Positions 25,284-35,963 of a DNA stretch of 64,000 bases are shown here, piece by piece; position 1 is the first letter of the stretch; the number at the start of each line of letters is the position of its first letter. Where the stretch lies: contig NZ_JAQRFI010000007.1 in the NCBI RefSeq assembly GCF_028598805.1, positions 1 through 64,000 of the forward strand, read 5' to 3'. A program made the position numbers and the translations under genes. Below the pieces are notes generated by a model. That model had not been told where the DNA came from. It worked only from the letters and a program-made list of their open reading frames with translations, and made no database searches. The DNA is from Xenorhabdus yunnanensis. GTDB lineage: Bacteria > Pseudomonadota > Gammaproteobacteria > Enterobacterales > Enterobacteriaceae.

Positions 25284-26288
25284 ATGAAATATTTAGTCAC
25301 AGGTGCAGCAGGATTCATTGGTTTTCATTTAATAAAAAAATTAATAAAAAATGGTAACCATGTTATTGGAATTGACAATATCAATGATTATTATGACGTC
25401 TCTTTAAAAAAATCAAGATTAGAGGCTTTGTCTAATCTTAAGAATTTCAGATTCATATTCATGGATGTTTATGATAGGAATTCAATTGAAGAGTTATTTA
25501 AAAATAACAAATTTGATCGTGTAATTCATTTGGCAGCTCAAGCTGGTGTACGATACTCTCTAATTAATCCTTACTCTTATTCTGATAGCAATCTATCTGG
25601 ATTTTTAACTATCCTTGAAGGTTGTCGTCATAATAATATTAATCATTTAGTATACGCATCATCAAGTTCTGTTTACGGCTTAAATGATCAACTTCCATTC
25701 TCAACCTCTGACTCCGTAGATCATCCAATTTCACTATATGCCGCTACAAAGAAAGCTAACGAGCTAATGGCTCACAGCTATTCCCACTTATATGGAATTC
25801 CTACTACAGGTCTTAGATTTTTTACAGTCTATGGTCCATGGGGAAGACCAGATATGGCTCTGTTCAAATTTACAAAAGCAATACTAAACCATGCGCCTAT
25901 AGATGTGTATAACAATGGTCAACTAAGCCGTGATTTCACATATATAGATGATATTGTAGAAGGTATTGTCCGAATTTCTGATGTTGTACCTATTTCTGAT
26001 AATTCTTGGACACCTAAGATAGGTAATCCAGCAAATAGCTCAGCACCTTATAAAATATATAATATTGGTAATGGTTCTCCGGTAAATTTAATGGATTACA
26101 TTACTGCTCTAGAAAATAGTTTAGGTATTAAAGCAATTAAAAATATGCTTCCAATGCAGCTTGGCGATGTTTATTCAACATGGGCTGATACTGAAGATCT
26201 ATTTAAGGCAACTGGTTATAAACCTTCCACTAATGTATCAGACGGTGTAAAACAATTTATTCAATGGTATAAACAATATTATCTATGA
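25284..26288 (+). CDS. UDP-glucuronate 4-epimerase (NAD-dependent SDR)
   Basis: A 334-residue extended SDR. It has the Rossmann motif VTGAAGFIGFHL, the serine site ASSSSVYG, the Y-x3-K pair in YAATKKANELMAHSY and FFTVYGPWGRPDMALF, characteristic of UDP-GlcA 4-epimerases (Gla/LspL/Uge type) rather than GalE. It would turn UDP-GlcA into UDP-GalA, which the WabG-like core transferase could use. It follows ugd by 29 bp. Epimerase versus other SDR specificity is inferred from the motif set. Confidence 0.85.
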   Translation: MKYLVTGAAGFIGFHLIKKLIKNGNHVIGIDNINDYYDVSLKKSRLEALSNLKNFRFIFMDVYDRNSIEELFKNNKFDRVIHLAAQAGVRYSLINPYSYSDSNLSGFLTILEGCRHNNINHLVYASSSSVYGLNDQLPFSTSDSVDHPISLYAATKKANELMAHSYSHLYGIPTTGLRFFTVYGPWGRPDMALFKFTKAILNHAPIDVYNNGQLSRDFTYIDDIVEGIVRISDVVPISDNSWTPKIGNPANSSAPYKIYNIGNGSPVNLMDYITALENSLGIKAIKNMLPMQLGDVYSTWADTEDLFKATGYKPSTNVSDGVKQFIQWYKQYYL

Positions 26289-26318
26289 GCTACTATTCCG
26301 AATAATTGCTAGAATACT

Positions 26319-26822
26319 ATGCTAAACATCGTCCTATTCGAACCAGAAATCCCGCCTAATACAGGCAATATTATCCGCCTCTGCGCCAACACAGGCTGTC
26401 AGCTTCATCTCATTCAACCATTAGGTTTCACCTGGGATGACAAACGCCTGCGTCGTGCAGGGTTAGATTACCACGAGTTTGCCAATATCAAACAACATCA
26501 CGATTACAACGCGTTCCTAGAAAGTGAAGGACTGAGTTCTGTCAATTCACAATCCCCTTCTGGAGCACGTCTGTTTGCCTTAACCACAAAAGGCACTCCG
26601 GCGCACAGTAATGTGAGTTATCGTGATGGTGATTATCTGATGTTTGGTCCGGAAACCCGTGGTTTGCCATCTTATGTGTTAGATAACATGCCACCTGAAC
26701 AAAAAATCAAAATTCCCATGCTGCCAGATAGCCGTAGCATGAATTTGTCCAATTCTGTTTCGGTGGTCGTGTTTGAAGCATGGCGGCAACTGGGTTATCC
26801 GGGTGCGTTATTGCGGGATTAA
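26319..26822 (+). CDS. trmL: tRNA (cytidine/uridine-34 2'-O)-methyltransferase TrmL
   Basis: A 167-residue SPOUT methylase that modifies the wobble base of tRNA-Leu isoacceptors. It begins [20 protein letters not shown], and the SAM knot has [10 protein letters not shown] and [20 protein letters not shown]. It is about ten residues longer than E. coli TrmL, through an insert near residue 70. Composition here returns to the chromosomal norm, marking the end of the O-antigen block. It is 30 bp past the epimerase and could be read from it. Confidence 0.93.
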   Translation: MLNIVLFEPEIPPNTGNIIRLCANTGCQLHLIQPLGFTWDDKRLRRAGLDYHEFANIKQHHDYNAFLESEGLSSVNSQSPSGARLFALTTKGTPAHSNVSYRDGDYLMFGPETRGLPSYVLDNMPPEQKIKIPMLPDSRSMNLSNSVSVVVFEAWRQLGYPGALLRD

Positions 26823-26827
26823 TATGT

Positions 26828-26858
26828 AACATTCAGCGCCTAACCCGCGCTGAATGTT
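26828..26858. terminator. Bidirectional terminator between trmL and cysE
   Basis: A perfect 12-bp stem, AACATTCAGCGC (26828-26839) with GCGCTGAATGTT (26847-26858), with a 7-nt loop and then a T-rich stretch (CTATTTATTTTA). It lies between the convergent trmL and cysE genes. Confidence 0.8.
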
Positions 26859-26896
26859 CTATTTATTTTATTGACTACAAGAAAAGGAACTGAATT

Positions 26897-27718
26897 TCAA
26901 ATCCCATCCCCATTCTCAAAGCCATTATTGATGCCATTAAAATGCTGGTTCATATCCAGCGATGGCTTGTCACTTTCTGGTTTTCCGACAATCCTGGCTG
27001 GTACGCCTGCCACTGTGGTATGAGGTGGAACTGATCTTAATACAACCGAGCCCGCACCAATTTTTGCGCCACGACCAATCTCTATATTACCGAGGATTTT
27101 GGAACCCGCGCCAATCATCACCCCTTCACGTACTTTCGGATGACGATCGCCTCCCGTTTTGCCCGTACCACCAAGCGTTACGGATTGCAGAATGGAAACA
27201 TCATTTTCAACAATCGCGGTTTCACCAATCACAATACCAGTTGCGTGGTCGAGCATAATGCCACAGCCAATTTTCGCGGCAGGATGGATATCAACACCAA
27301 ACGCAACCGAGATCTGGTTTTGCGTATAAATTGCCAGTGCTTTACGATCTTGTTTCCATAACCAATGTGCAATACGGTAGGCCTGTAGGGCATGGAAACC
27401 CTTAAGGTAGAGTAATGGTGTCGAATATTTATCTACAGCCGGATCGCGCAATCGAACAGCCTTGATATCACGTGCTGCCGATTCAATCATCTTGGGATCA
27501 CTGCGATACGCACTTTCAACGACTTCTCTGACTTCAATAGGAGGCATAATCGGTGTTGCCAGCTTATTTGCCAGCATATAACTCAGGGCACTACCAAGAT
27601 TTTCATGCTTGAGTAGTGTCGCGTGAAAAAAACTGGCTAGCATGGGTTCACAGTCAGCCAGAACCCTCGCCTCGTTTTTTATATTTTTCCAGACTTCGTT
27701 CAGTTCTGCTCGCGACAT
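26897..27718 (-). CDS. cysE: Serine O-acetyltransferase
   Basis: A 273-residue enzyme, identical in length to E. coli CysE. It makes O-acetylserine, the precursor to cysteine, and is feedback-inhibited by cysteine. The N-terminal helical domain contains LADCEPMLASFFHATLLKHE. The left-handed beta-helix of hexapeptide repeats runs from about residue 140, with the catalytic histidine in IMLDHATGIVIGETA and the GGTGKTGGDRHPK loop. The C-terminal tail ends GDGI. It is the last gene of secB-gpsA-cysE. Confidence 0.95.
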   Translation of the reverse strand: MSRAELNEVWKNIKNEARVLADCEPMLASFFHATLLKHENLGSALSYMLANKLATPIMPPIEVREVVESAYRSDPKMIESAARDIKAVRLRDPAVDKYSTPLLYLKGFHALQAYRIAHWLWKQDRKALAIYTQNQISVAFGVDIHPAAKIGCGIMLDHATGIVIGETAIVENDVSILQSVTLGGTGKTGGDRHPKVREGVMIGAGSKILGNIEIGRGAKIGAGSVVLRSVPPHTTVAGVPARIVGKPESDKPSLDMNQHFNGINNGFENGDGI

Positions 27719-27737
27719 ATCAGTGTTCCAATTTTAC

Positions 27738-28757
27738 TTAAGAGTGAGAGCCCTCTCCCTCATCTCTGGTAGCTCTTCCCAATAATGCTTGAGCGGCTTC
27801 AATCACATTTTTATTGCAGTACAGTATCTGGTAGATCTGCTCTGTAATAGGCATTTCGACACCCACTCGTTCCGCCAAAGCTCGAACTTCTTTGGTATTA
27901 CGATATCCTTCAACAACTTGCCCGATTTCGCGCTGCGCTTCATCAACATCAATACCTTTTCCCAGCATCATGCCAAAACGACGGTTACGGGATTGGTTAT
28001 CTGTACAGGTCAGAACTAAATCCCCTAACCCTGCCATTCCCATAAATGTGGAAGGATCAGCCCCTAATGCCACGCCGAGACGGCTCATCTCTGCCAATCC
28101 CCGGGTAATCAACGCCGTGCGGGCATTCGCCCCGAATCCCATACCATCAGAGATCCCTGCACCAATTGCAATAACATTTTTTATTGCTCCGCCGAGCTGC
28201 ACTCCGATGAAATCTGGGTTCTTGTATACCCGGAAACTTTTGCCACAATGGAAAAGCTGTTGAAGCTCTTCACCAAATTCAGGTGTTGTGGCGGAGACCG
28301 CTATTGCTGTTGGTAAACCAGCTGCCAGCTCTTTTGCGAATGTCGGGCCAGAAACTACCGCCAAGGGGATTTCATTACCTAATATCTCACGGGCTACATC
28401 TTGTAATAAGCGTCCAGTTTCAGCCTCAAGCCCCTTGGTGGCCCAAACAATACGGCTCTCATGTTGTAAATGTGGCTTTATCTGTTGCAAGACATCTCCG
28501 AAAACATGGCTGGGAACCACTATCAGGATATTGCGACTGGCTGAAACGGCACTTTTCAGATCAGCCTCAAGCAGTAAACTATCAGGAAAAGAAACATCCG
28601 ATAAAAATGTCTGATTACTACGCGCTTGTTGCAAGGCATTAATGTGCTCAGGGTTATGCCCCCAAAGCACAACTTCATGTCCATTACGGGCCAAAGTAAT
28701 GGCTAAAGCGGTGCCGTATGAGCCGGCACCGATCACTGTCATAGAAGCAGTATTCAT
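27738..28757 (-). CDS. gpsA: Glycerol-3-phosphate dehydrogenase [NAD(P)+]
   Basis: A 339-residue enzyme that makes sn-glycerol-3-phosphate for phospholipid synthesis. The dinucleotide-binding site is [13 protein letters not shown]. The catalytic lysine is in [15 protein letters not shown], and the C-terminal part has [14 protein letters not shown]. Length equals that of E. coli GpsA. Its start shares one base with the secB stop and it lies 19 bp upstream of cysE. Confidence 0.95.
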   Translation of the reverse strand: MNTASMTVIGAGSYGTALAITLARNGHEVVLWGHNPEHINALQQARSNQTFLSDVSFPDSLLLEADLKSAVSASRNILIVVPSHVFGDVLQQIKPHLQHESRIVWATKGLEAETGRLLQDVAREILGNEIPLAVVSGPTFAKELAAGLPTAIAVSATTPEFGEELQQLFHCGKSFRVYKNPDFIGVQLGGAIKNVIAIGAGISDGMGFGANARTALITRGLAEMSRLGVALGADPSTFMGMAGLGDLVLTCTDNQSRNRRFGMMLGKGIDVDEAQREIGQVVEGYRNTKEVRALAERVGVEMPITEQIYQILYCNKNVIEAAQALLGRATRDEGEGSHS

Positions 28758-29227
28758 TAGGCTTCCTGTTCAGCCTCATTAGGCTGTGTGTCAGCCTGCT
28801 GTTGCAGATAGTTCATGAACAGTGCATCAAAGTTAACTGGAGCCAAATTCAGTTGTGGGAAAGTACCACGGCCTACCAAGCTGGTGATGCATTCACGGGC
28901 ATATGGGAACAGAATGTTCGGGCAATAGGCGCCTAAGCAGTGTGCCAGTTGTGTTCCTTCAATGCCATCAATGGAGAAAATACCTGCTTGCTGAACTTCG
29001 CACAGGAACGCAGTTTCTTCTCCCAGTGCCGCCGTAACAGTAACGCGCAGAACAACTTCATAAACTCCCTGAACCAATTCACTGGAAGCAGTGTCCAGAT
29101 CCAATTTGACTTCCGGTTGCCATTCCTGCTGGAAAATCTGCGGTGCTTTTGGTGCTTCGAAAGAAACATCTTTCATGTAAATACGCTGGATCTGGAAAGC
29201 CATTTCTGTGTTATTTTGTTCTGACAT
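28757..29227 (-). CDS. secB: SecB export chaperone
   Basis: A 156-residue tetrameric chaperone (E. coli SecB 155 aa) that keeps precursors unfolded and passes them to SecA. The conserved core includes [16 protein letters not shown], the peptide-groove region and [20 protein letters not shown], and an acidic tail follows (PNEAEQEA). It heads the secB-gpsA-cysE operon. In E. coli grxC lies just upstream; here there is none between secB and yibN. Confidence 0.95.
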   Translation of the reverse strand: MSEQNNTEMAFQIQRIYMKDVSFEAPKAPQIFQQEWQPEVKLDLDTASSELVQGVYEVVLRVTVTAALGEETAFLCEVQQAGIFSIDGIEGTQLAHCLGAYCPNILFPYARECITSLVGRGTFPQLNLAPVNFDALFMNYLQQQADTQPNEAEQEA

Positions 29228-29302
29228 AATAATGTTTACCTTTTTCAGATGTCCTTATTAAACCTTTCAATTGTACAAGCATATTACTTGCATCTAAGTT
29301 CG

Positions 29303-29752
29303 TTATTTCTTGCCACGAGCTAATGGCAGATTTTCACCCGCCCAACCAGCAATCCCTTCTTTCAGAGAATAAACCTGCTCGAAGCCAAAACGAACCAAAT
29401 TCTCCGCCGGTGTTCTGGATTCCAGCCCATTGACTGAAACTACGAGGACGGGCTGTTTTTTATGTTTCTCCAACTCACCTAGATTATTGTCTTTAATCTC
29501 AGATGGCGTCAGGTTAACGGAACCTATGATATGCCCTCTGCGGAAATCGTCACGGGAACGTAAATCCACAACGATAGCTTCTTCCTTGTTGATTAAATGG
29601 ATAGCCTGAGCACGGGTGATCTCTTTACTCTTGGAGAACACACCTTTTACCGTCATGACAATGACAGCCACCAGCAATGCAACCCAGACAAGGCTCAGGA
29701 TCGTGTTCCGGCTAATAAATTGCATGATTTCTTGCAGCATGGGGGGCAACAA
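29303..29752 (-). CDS. yibN: YibN, membrane-anchored rhodanese-like protein lacking the active-site cysteine
   Basis: A 149-residue protein with an N-terminal membrane span (about residues 17-35) and a rhodanese domain containing [26 protein letters not shown] and [17 protein letters not shown]. At the position where E. coli YibN carries Cys in its active-site loop, this protein reads [14 protein letters not shown], with Ser in place of Cys. Sulfurtransferase activity is therefore unlikely. The start could be at [12 protein letters not shown] or the second Met. It is separated from secB by 75 bp. Confidence 0.88.
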   Translation of the reverse strand: MLPPMLQEIMQFISRNTILSLVWVALLVAVIVMTVKGVFSKSKEITRAQAIHLINKEEAIVVDLRSRDDFRRGHIIGSVNLTPSEIKDNNLGELEKHKKQPVLVVSVNGLESRTPAENLVRFGFEQVYSLKEGIAGWAGENLPLARGKK

Positions 29753-30070
29753 CTCCCGTTAGTTAATAACAAATATCTAAGGTAGCAGAGTATACCTGTG
29801 TGTTGCGTCAATTACAGCCAATTAGCACCAATCCTATGCAGATTTTGCGGAGAGTTTCGAGAAAAATTAAAAAATACACCGAGAACAACTTGATTGTAAT
29901 GCATGATTAAAATATTTCATGTAACACTGGGCCAAGGCAAGATTTTCGACAATAAATGAACTAAATTAACTAAAACTTATATTAATGATAAAAAACAGGC
30001 TGTTCTCTGGTCAGAGGCAATTCCTCATGAAATAATCAGGCGCTATATAGCAGCAAGGTACTCAATTAAG
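29753..30070. other. Intergenic region between yibN and envC
   Basis: About 318 bp between the divergent yibN and envC genes. E. coli has gpmM here; no remnant of it is visible in either strand. The sequence is AT-rich, with several possible promoter-like hexamers that I cannot assign. I see no RNA gene or repeat. Confidence 0.5.
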
Positions 30071-31387
30071 ATGGCTGAAAATAAGGTTCTAAAGAGTCGT
30101 AAGAATCGGCAGAAACAATATAAACGGCAAAATAAAATCAGAGCGTTACAGCTACTCTGTGCCTTGTTGTTCACCTTTTTCAGCTTTATTACGAGTACTT
30201 TCGCAAATCAGATTTCAGAGAATAAAAATCAGCTCAAAGATATTCAACAAGATATTGCCGAGAAAGAGAAAAATGTAAAACAGCAGCAAAAACAACGTAC
30301 TGACCTGCTTAATCAATTAAAAGAACAAGAAAGTACTATCTCAGAGGTGGGACGTTCGCTGCATACGACACAAACTCGTCTGAATAAACTAGAAAATGAA
30401 GTTTCATCGCTGAATACAAATATCAAACGCCTGCAAACGCAACAAAAGGAACAGCGTCAATTACTTGCCAACCAATTAGATGCTGTCTTTCGGCAAGGAA
30501 ATCACCAAGGATTAGAGTTATTGCTCAATGGGCAGGAAAATCAGCGCAAAGAGCGTATTCTTGCGTATTACAGTTACTTGAATCAGACACGTCAGGAAAC
30601 TATAGCCAAACTGCAAAAAACAACCGAAGAACTTAATCAACAAAAAAAACAGCAACTAGAAAAACAAAGTGAACAGAAAGCGATACTGACCAGCCAAAAA
30701 CAGCAAAAACAAAAGATGGAAGTTGTCCGCACCGCACGACAGAAAACATTAACGACACTGGAATCTTCATTGAAAAAAGAGCAACAGGGACTAACAGAGC
30801 TTCGGCAGAATGAAACCAGATTGAGGGACAAGATTGCCAAAGCTGAACGGGAAGCCAAAGCGCGTGCTGAACGTGAAGCTCGTGACGCAGCCCGCGTTCG
30901 TGCTCAAGTTGCCGCTAAACAGAAACAAGCCCAACAAAAAGCCTCCAGCTATAAACCAACAGAAGAAGAACGTGCTCTCATGGCACGGACTGGCGGTCTT
31001 GGACGCCCTACCGGGCAAGCAATCTGGCCGGTACGCGGTCGTGTCATCCATAGCTTCGGAGAAGCAATACAAGGTGAACTGCGCTGGAAAGGGGTTGTGA
31101 TCTCTGCGGCAGAAGGTACTGAAGTAAGAGCAATCTCAGATGGACGTGTATTGCTGGCAGACTGGTTGCAGGGCTATGGTCTGGTTGTCGTGGTTGAACA
31201 TGGTAAAGGTGATATGAGCATTTACGGTTACAACCAGAGTACATTAGTCAGTGTTGGACAACAGGTTCGAGCAGGCCAACCAATAGCTCTGGTTGGGAGC
31301 AGTGGTGGACAACAACAGCCCTCACTGTATTTTGAAATTCGCCGTCAGGGTCGGGCTGTTAACCCTTTGCCGTGGCTAGGAAAATAG
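30071..31387 (+). CDS. envC: EnvC, activator of septal amidases
   Basis: A 438-residue periplasmic protein. A long basic n-region precedes the signal sequence (about residues 25-46, LLCALLFTFFSFITSTFA). Residues 50-270 form two coiled-coil stretches rich in Q, K and E. The C-terminal LytM domain (about 315-438, PVRGRVIHSFGEAI to NPLPWLGK) lacks the zinc ligands of active LytM peptidases, as in E. coli EnvC. It is recruited by FtsEX and switches on AmiA and AmiB at division. Confidence 0.92.
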   Translation: MAENKVLKSRKNRQKQYKRQNKIRALQLLCALLFTFFSFITSTFANQISENKNQLKDIQQDIAEKEKNVKQQQKQRTDLLNQLKEQESTISEVGRSLHTTQTRLNKLENEVSSLNTNIKRLQTQQKEQRQLLANQLDAVFRQGNHQGLELLLNGQENQRKERILAYYSYLNQTRQETIAKLQKTTEELNQQKKQQLEKQSEQKAILTSQKQQKQKMEVVRTARQKTLTTLESSLKKEQQGLTELRQNETRLRDKIAKAEREAKARAEREARDAARVRAQVAAKQKQAQQKASSYKPTEEERALMARTGGLGRPTGQAIWPVRGRVIHSFGEAIQGELRWKGVVISAAEGTEVRAISDGRVLLADWLQGYGLVVVVEHGKGDMSIYGYNQSTLVSVGQQVRAGQPIALVGSSGGQQQPSLYFEIRRQGRAVNPLPWLGK

Positions 31388-31415
31388 AACAAAGCAACAT
31401 AGGATGAACATAATA

Positions 31416-32492
31416 ATGCTGAAGATGCGGTATCTATTAATAAAACGGGTTAATTCATTCACTCTTTTATCTTGGGTACTGTTATTCTTCACATCATTGC
31501 TGTTTACCTTAAACGTTCAAGCAGCACGTTTAGCCATCGTCATTGATGATGTTGGCTATCGTGTTAGAGAAGAAAATAAGATATTCCAAATGCCTGTGGC
31601 GGTTTCTATCGCAATCCTGCCCAATTCCCCATACGGCAGGAAAATGGCAGAAAAGGCCTATCAGCAGGGACGGGAGATTTTAATCCATCTGCCAATGGCA
31701 CCATTAAGCAAACAACCTCTGGAAAAATACACACTCCATCCAGCCATGAGCCGGGAAGAAATTGCCCGTATTATTCAAGATGCAATACAGAAAGTTCCCC
31801 ATGCTGTTGGTATGAATAATCATATGGGCAGTGCAATGACATCTAATCTCAATAGCATGGAAAAGGTAATACAAGAGTTATCCCATCGTCACCTCTATTT
31901 TCTGGACAGTGTGACAATCGGTAATACACAAGTTACCAAAGCGGCGATGGGAACTTCTGTTCCTGTGCTCCGCCGCAATATTTTTTTGGATAATATTCAA
32001 ACCGAAGCAGAAACACGGCATCAACTTAACCGCGCAATCACCCTCGCCCGCAAACAAGGTTCTGCTGTTGCCATTGGACACCCGCACCCAACAACCATGC
32101 GTGCCTTACAGCAAGCACTTGCTACATTACCCGGTGATATTGAGTTGGTAACACCCAGTATATTGTTAAGCTCTGCTCCGACAACCAAAAACGATAATCA
32201 AATTGTGCATAATTGCATAAAGCCCCGTGAATCAAAGCCAGTACCAGCAACTCCATTGGATTATCTCAAGATGTTAGGAAAGGCATTACCTAACAATGTC
32301 ATCGTTAATACTTTAAATCGACATTTGCAAAAACTGTTGGGTCATCACCGGACACAAGAAACACAAAATGATTCAGGCAAGCCAGAAGTAAAGCAAACAA
32401 CGGAAAACAAAACGGCAGGTAAAACAAAGTCGCAACAAAAAGACGGGCAAACAGGCGCCAAAAAAACCAAAGACGCCTGTGCTAATTTTTAA
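31416..32492 (+). CDS. yibQ: YibQ, divergent polysaccharide deacetylase family protein
   Basis: A periplasmic protein of about 358 residues of the divergent polysaccharide deacetylase family. It starts at the ATG at 31416 ([15 protein letters not shown]), with AGGA at 31401-31404; an ATG at 31404 is an alternative. A signal sequence ends near VQAA, then come [21 protein letters not shown] and [10 protein letters not shown]. The last 60 residues are a Lys/Gln/Thr-rich tail not found in E. coli YibQ (319 aa). It follows envC by 28 bp and overlaps the end of tdh by 4 bp. The biochemical role is unclear. Confidence 0.87.
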   Translation: MLKMRYLLIKRVNSFTLLSWVLLFFTSLLFTLNVQAARLAIVIDDVGYRVREENKIFQMPVAVSIAILPNSPYGRKMAEKAYQQGREILIHLPMAPLSKQPLEKYTLHPAMSREEIARIIQDAIQKVPHAVGMNNHMGSAMTSNLNSMEKVIQELSHRHLYFLDSVTIGNTQVTKAAMGTSVPVLRRNIFLDNIQTEAETRHQLNRAITLARKQGSAVAIGHPHPTTMRALQQALATLPGDIELVTPSILLSSAPTTKNDNQIVHNCIKPRESKPVPATPLDYLKMLGKALPNNVIVNTLNRHLQKLLGHHRTQETQNDSGKPEVKQTTENKTAGKTKSQQKDGQTGAKKTKDACANF

Positions 32493-33514
32493 TCCCAATT
32501 TAAGATTACTTTGCCAGATTGCCCTGATCGCATGATATCAAAGCCTTTCTGGTAATCATCAATCGAGAATTGGTGAGTGATAATCGGGGACAAATCCAGG
32601 CCGGATTGGATCAAAGCCGCCATCTTGTACCAAGTTTCGAACATCTCACGCCCGTAGATACCCTTGATGAATAATCCCTTAAAGATAACTTGATTCCAAT
32701 CTATCGCCATATCTGATGGAGGAATTCCCAACAGAGCAATACGTCCACCGTGATTCATAGTATTAAGCAAAGTGCGAAATGCGGGTGGTGCTCCTGACAT
32801 CTCTAAACCGACATCAAAGCCTTCTGTCATTCCCAATTCTGCCATGACGTCAGTCAGGTTTTCTTTGCTGACATTAACCGCGCGGGTAACACCTATTTTG
32901 CGAGCCAGCTCAAGACGATATTCGTTCACATCTGTAATCACAACATGACGAGCACCAACATGCTTACACACCGCTGCCGCCATAATCCCGATAGGGCCAG
33001 CGCCTGATACCAAAACATCTTCCCCCACCAGATCAAAAGACAGTGCAGTGTGTACTGCATTGCCGAATGGGTCAAAAATAGCGGCCAGCTCATCTGGTAT
33101 ATTGTCCGGAATTTTAAAGGCATTAAATGCAGGAATAACCAGATATTCAGCAAAAGCGCCTTCACGGTTCACACCAACACCCGTGGTATTGCGACATAAA
33201 TGAGTACGCCCGCCACGGCAGTTACGGCAGTGACCACAGGTGATATGGCCTTCACCGGACACGCGATCGCCAATCTTGAATCCTTTTACTTCCTGACCGA
33301 TCGCAACGATTTCACCAACATATTCGTGCCCTACCACCATTGGAACAGGGATAGTTTTTTGAGACCAATCATCCCAGTTATAGATGTGAACATCCGTCCC
33401 ACAAATGGCAGTTTTACGGATTTTAATCATCACATCATTGTGCCCAAGTTCTGGCGTGGGCACATCCGTCATCCAGATACCTTCTTCTGGCTTTAATTTA
33501 GATAATGCTTTCAT
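32489..33514 (-). CDS. tdh: L-threonine 3-dehydrogenase
   Basis: A 341-residue zinc-dependent alcohol dehydrogenase family enzyme, the length of E. coli Tdh. It oxidises threonine to 2-amino-3-ketobutyrate. The catalytic zinc site includes [14 protein letters not shown]. The structural zinc site is [15 protein letters not shown]. The NAD site is [12 protein letters not shown]. It lies 9 bp downstream of kbl, forming the kbl-tdh threonine-to-glycine operon. Confidence 0.95.
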   Translation of the reverse strand: MKALSKLKPEEGIWMTDVPTPELGHNDVMIKIRKTAICGTDVHIYNWDDWSQKTIPVPMVVGHEYVGEIVAIGQEVKGFKIGDRVSGEGHITCGHCRNCRGGRTHLCRNTTGVGVNREGAFAEYLVIPAFNAFKIPDNIPDELAAIFDPFGNAVHTALSFDLVGEDVLVSGAGPIGIMAAAVCKHVGARHVVITDVNEYRLELARKIGVTRAVNVSKENLTDVMAELGMTEGFDVGLEMSGAPPAFRTLLNTMNHGGRIALLGIPPSDMAIDWNQVIFKGLFIKGIYGREMFETWYKMAALIQSGLDLSPIITHQFSIDDYQKGFDIMRSGQSGKVILNWD

Positions 33515-33523
33515 AATGATACC

Positions 33524-34720
33524 CTAGGCAATGACGTTCAATTGCTTGCCAATGCGTGTAAATGCAGCTACCACATGTTCAATTTGTTCTTCAGTATGAG
33601 CGGCTGAAATCTGGGTTCGGATACGTGCCTGACCTTTAGGAACAACCGGATAGAAGAACCCAATTACATAAATGCCTTCTTTCAGTAGTTCTGCGGCGAA
33701 TTCCTGTGCCAGTTTCGCATCCCCCAACATAACAGGGATGATGGCATGATCAGCGCCTGCCAGCGTGAAACCTGCTGCAGTCATTTTTTCACGGAACAAG
33801 TTCGCATTTTTCCAGAGACGCTCACGCAGATCGTCTCCATTTTCCAGCATGTCCAACACCTTGATCGATGCAGCGACAATGGCTGGAGCCAGTGAGTTGG
33901 AGAACAGATATGGGCGTGAACGCTGGCGCAGCCATTCAACAACTTCTTTACGCGCGGCGGTATAACCACCGGATGCGCCGCCCAAAGCTTTCCCGAGCGT
34001 GCCGGTGATAATGTCAACACGTCCCATGACATCACAATGTTCATGCGTACCACGTCCCTGTTTGCCAACAAAGCCAACCGCATGTGAATCATCAACCATG
34101 ACCAGCGCACCAAATTCATCCGCCAAATCACAGATGGATTTCAGGTCAGCAATGACACCATCCATTGAAAATACCCCGTCAGTTGCGATCAAGATATTTT
34201 GTGCACCTTCGGCTTTTGCCTTTTCCAGCTGTGCTCTTAATTCTTGCATGTCATTATTGGCATAGCGGTAACGTTTTGCTTTGCATAAACGGACGCCATC
34301 AATGATGGAAGCATGGTTCAAGGCATCAGAGATAATGGCATCTTCTGGCCCAAACAGTGTTTCAAACAGACCGCCGTTTGCATCAAAGCAAGAGGAGTAC
34401 AGAATGGCATCTTCCATACCCAAAAATTCAGCAATCTTATTTTCTAATTCTTTATGGGAGTCTTGTGTACCACAAATAAAGCGAACGGATGCCATACCGA
34501 AACCGTGGCTATCCATTCCTGCCTTTGCGGCTGCGATCAGGTCAGGGTGATTGGCCAAACCTAAGTAGTTATTGGCACAAAAATTAATGACTTGGTTACC
34601 CTCGGCAACAGCAATATTGGCATTCTGGGCAGAAGTGATAATACGCTCACTTTTGAATAGCCCTTCCGAACGGGTTTGCTCCAACTGATCATTAATTTTC
34701 TGGTAAAAAGACGCTGACAT
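33524..34720 (-). CDS. kbl: 2-amino-3-ketobutyrate CoA ligase (glycine C-acetyltransferase)
   Basis: A 398-residue PLP enzyme (same length as E. coli Kbl) that splits 2-amino-3-ketobutyrate with CoA into glycine and acetyl-CoA. The cofactor lysine is in [29 protein letters not shown] and [16 protein letters not shown] are typical of the alpha-oxoamine synthase group. The gene leads the kbl-tdh operon, and its start has AGGAGAG upstream. Confidence 0.95.
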   Translation of the reverse strand: MSASFYQKINDQLEQTRSEGLFKSERIITSAQNANIAVAEGNQVINFCANNYLGLANHPDLIAAAKAGMDSHGFGMASVRFICGTQDSHKELENKIAEFLGMEDAILYSSCFDANGGLFETLFGPEDAIISDALNHASIIDGVRLCKAKRYRYANNDMQELRAQLEKAKAEGAQNILIATDGVFSMDGVIADLKSICDLADEFGALVMVDDSHAVGFVGKQGRGTHEHCDVMGRVDIITGTLGKALGGASGGYTAARKEVVEWLRQRSRPYLFSNSLAPAIVAASIKVLDMLENGDDLRERLWKNANLFREKMTAAGFTLAGADHAIIPVMLGDAKLAQEFAAELLKEGIYVIGFFYPVVPKGQARIRTQISAAHTEEQIEHVVAAFTRIGKQLNVIA

Positions 34721-35015
34721 TTTTCTCTCCTGAGTACCTAATTAAGTGAAAGACGTGATGTATTTTACTGATAGATCCTGCCAGTGACGACACAACGAGA
34801 AAAACAATATCAACTTTGTAAAGCTGATCACGGCTCAGAGTCTGGCATGCGGCAAAATTTCAGGGTATTCGCCTGCTTAAGCTGCTGTCGTCAGTAGGGT
34901 TAAGTGCTATTATACGCAGCAAAGATCTACCCAATAGATATCAAGTTACAGTAAGAAGGCTGCAATTTGGAAGAATCTGGGTGCAAAATAAACAGACTAT
35001 TTAGAGGTGAGCCAA
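34721..35015. promoter_or_regulatory. Divergent promoter region between kbl and hldD
   Basis: A 295-bp gap separating kbl (leftward) and hldD (rightward). It must hold promoters for both. A TATTATAC-like -10 element at about 34908-34915, facing hldD, is the best candidate I see. No RNA gene or strong hairpin stands out. Confidence 0.4.
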
Positions 35016-35954
35016 ATGATTATTGTCACTGGTGGCGCAGGGTTTATCGGCAGCAATATTGTCAAGGCACTGAATGACGAAGGCTATAAGGATATTCTGG
35101 TTGTTGATAACCTGAAAGACGGCACAAAGTTCGTCAATTTAGTTGATTTGGATATCACCGATTATATAGATAAGGAAGACTTCATTGCCAGCATCGTTGC
35201 GGGTGATGATTTAGGTGACATTGATGCCATTTTCCATGAAGGTGCTTGCTCATCCACAACAGAGTGGGATGGTAAGTATATGATGGATAATAATTATCAA
35301 TATTCCAAAGATGTGCTGCATTATTGCCTCGATCGTCAAATCCCCTTCCTGTATGCCTCCTCTGCTGCGACTTATGGTGGTCGTAGTGACAATTTCATTG
35401 AAGAGCGTCAGTATGAAAAACCTCTCAATGTTTATGGTTACTCCAAATTCCTGTTTGACCAATATGTTCGTGATATTTTGCCCCACACAGATTCTCAAAT
35501 TTGTGGTTTCCGCTATTTCAATGTGTACGGGCCGCGCGAAGGGCATAAAGGCAGCATGGCAAGTGTCGCCTATCATTTAAATAATCAGATCCATCAAGGA
35601 CAGAATCCGAAGTTATTTGCCGGTAGTGAGCACTTCCGCCGCGATTTCATCTATGTCGGTGATGTTGCTGCGGTCAATCTGTGGTTCTGGAAAAATAGTG
35701 TTTCCGGCATCTTTAACTGTGGAACAGGCCGCGCTGAATCTTTTCAGGCGGTTGCAGACGCTGTAACTGAATTCCATAAAGAAAAATACCCGGTTGTGGA
35801 ATACATCGATTTTCCAGAAAAATTAAAAGGTCGTTATCAGAGCTTTACTCAAGCAGATCTGACAAAACTTCGCGCTGCTGGCTATGAAAAACCGTTCAAG
35901 ACGGTTGCCGAAGGTGTCGCTGAATATATGCAATGGCTAAATCAGGATAATTAA
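35016..35954 (+). CDS. hldD: ADP-L-glycero-D-manno-heptose-6-epimerase
   Basis: A 312-residue SDR enzyme (E. coli HldD is 310 aa) completing ADP-L,D-heptose for the LPS inner core. I use the ATG at 35016 ([20 protein letters not shown]), with GAGGTGAG upstream. The open frame extends to a GTG at 35007. The catalytic pair is [12 protein letters not shown], and [21 protein letters not shown] is also conserved. It leads hldD-waaF-waaC. Confidence 0.95.
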   Translation: MIIVTGGAGFIGSNIVKALNDEGYKDILVVDNLKDGTKFVNLVDLDITDYIDKEDFIASIVAGDDLGDIDAIFHEGACSSTTEWDGKYMMDNNYQYSKDVLHYCLDRQIPFLYASSAATYGGRSDNFIEERQYEKPLNVYGYSKFLFDQYVRDILPHTDSQICGFRYFNVYGPREGHKGSMASVAYHLNNQIHQGQNPKLFAGSEHFRRDFIYVGDVAAVNLWFWKNSVSGIFNCGTGRAESFQAVADAVTEFHKEKYPVVEYIDFPEKLKGRYQSFTQADLTKLRAAGYEKPFKTVAEGVAEYMQWLNQDN

Positions 35955-35963
35955 TCGACTTCT

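Noticed and set aside
28283-28642. Plus-strand frames opposite gpsA
   Set aside because: Shadows of a highly conserved gene.
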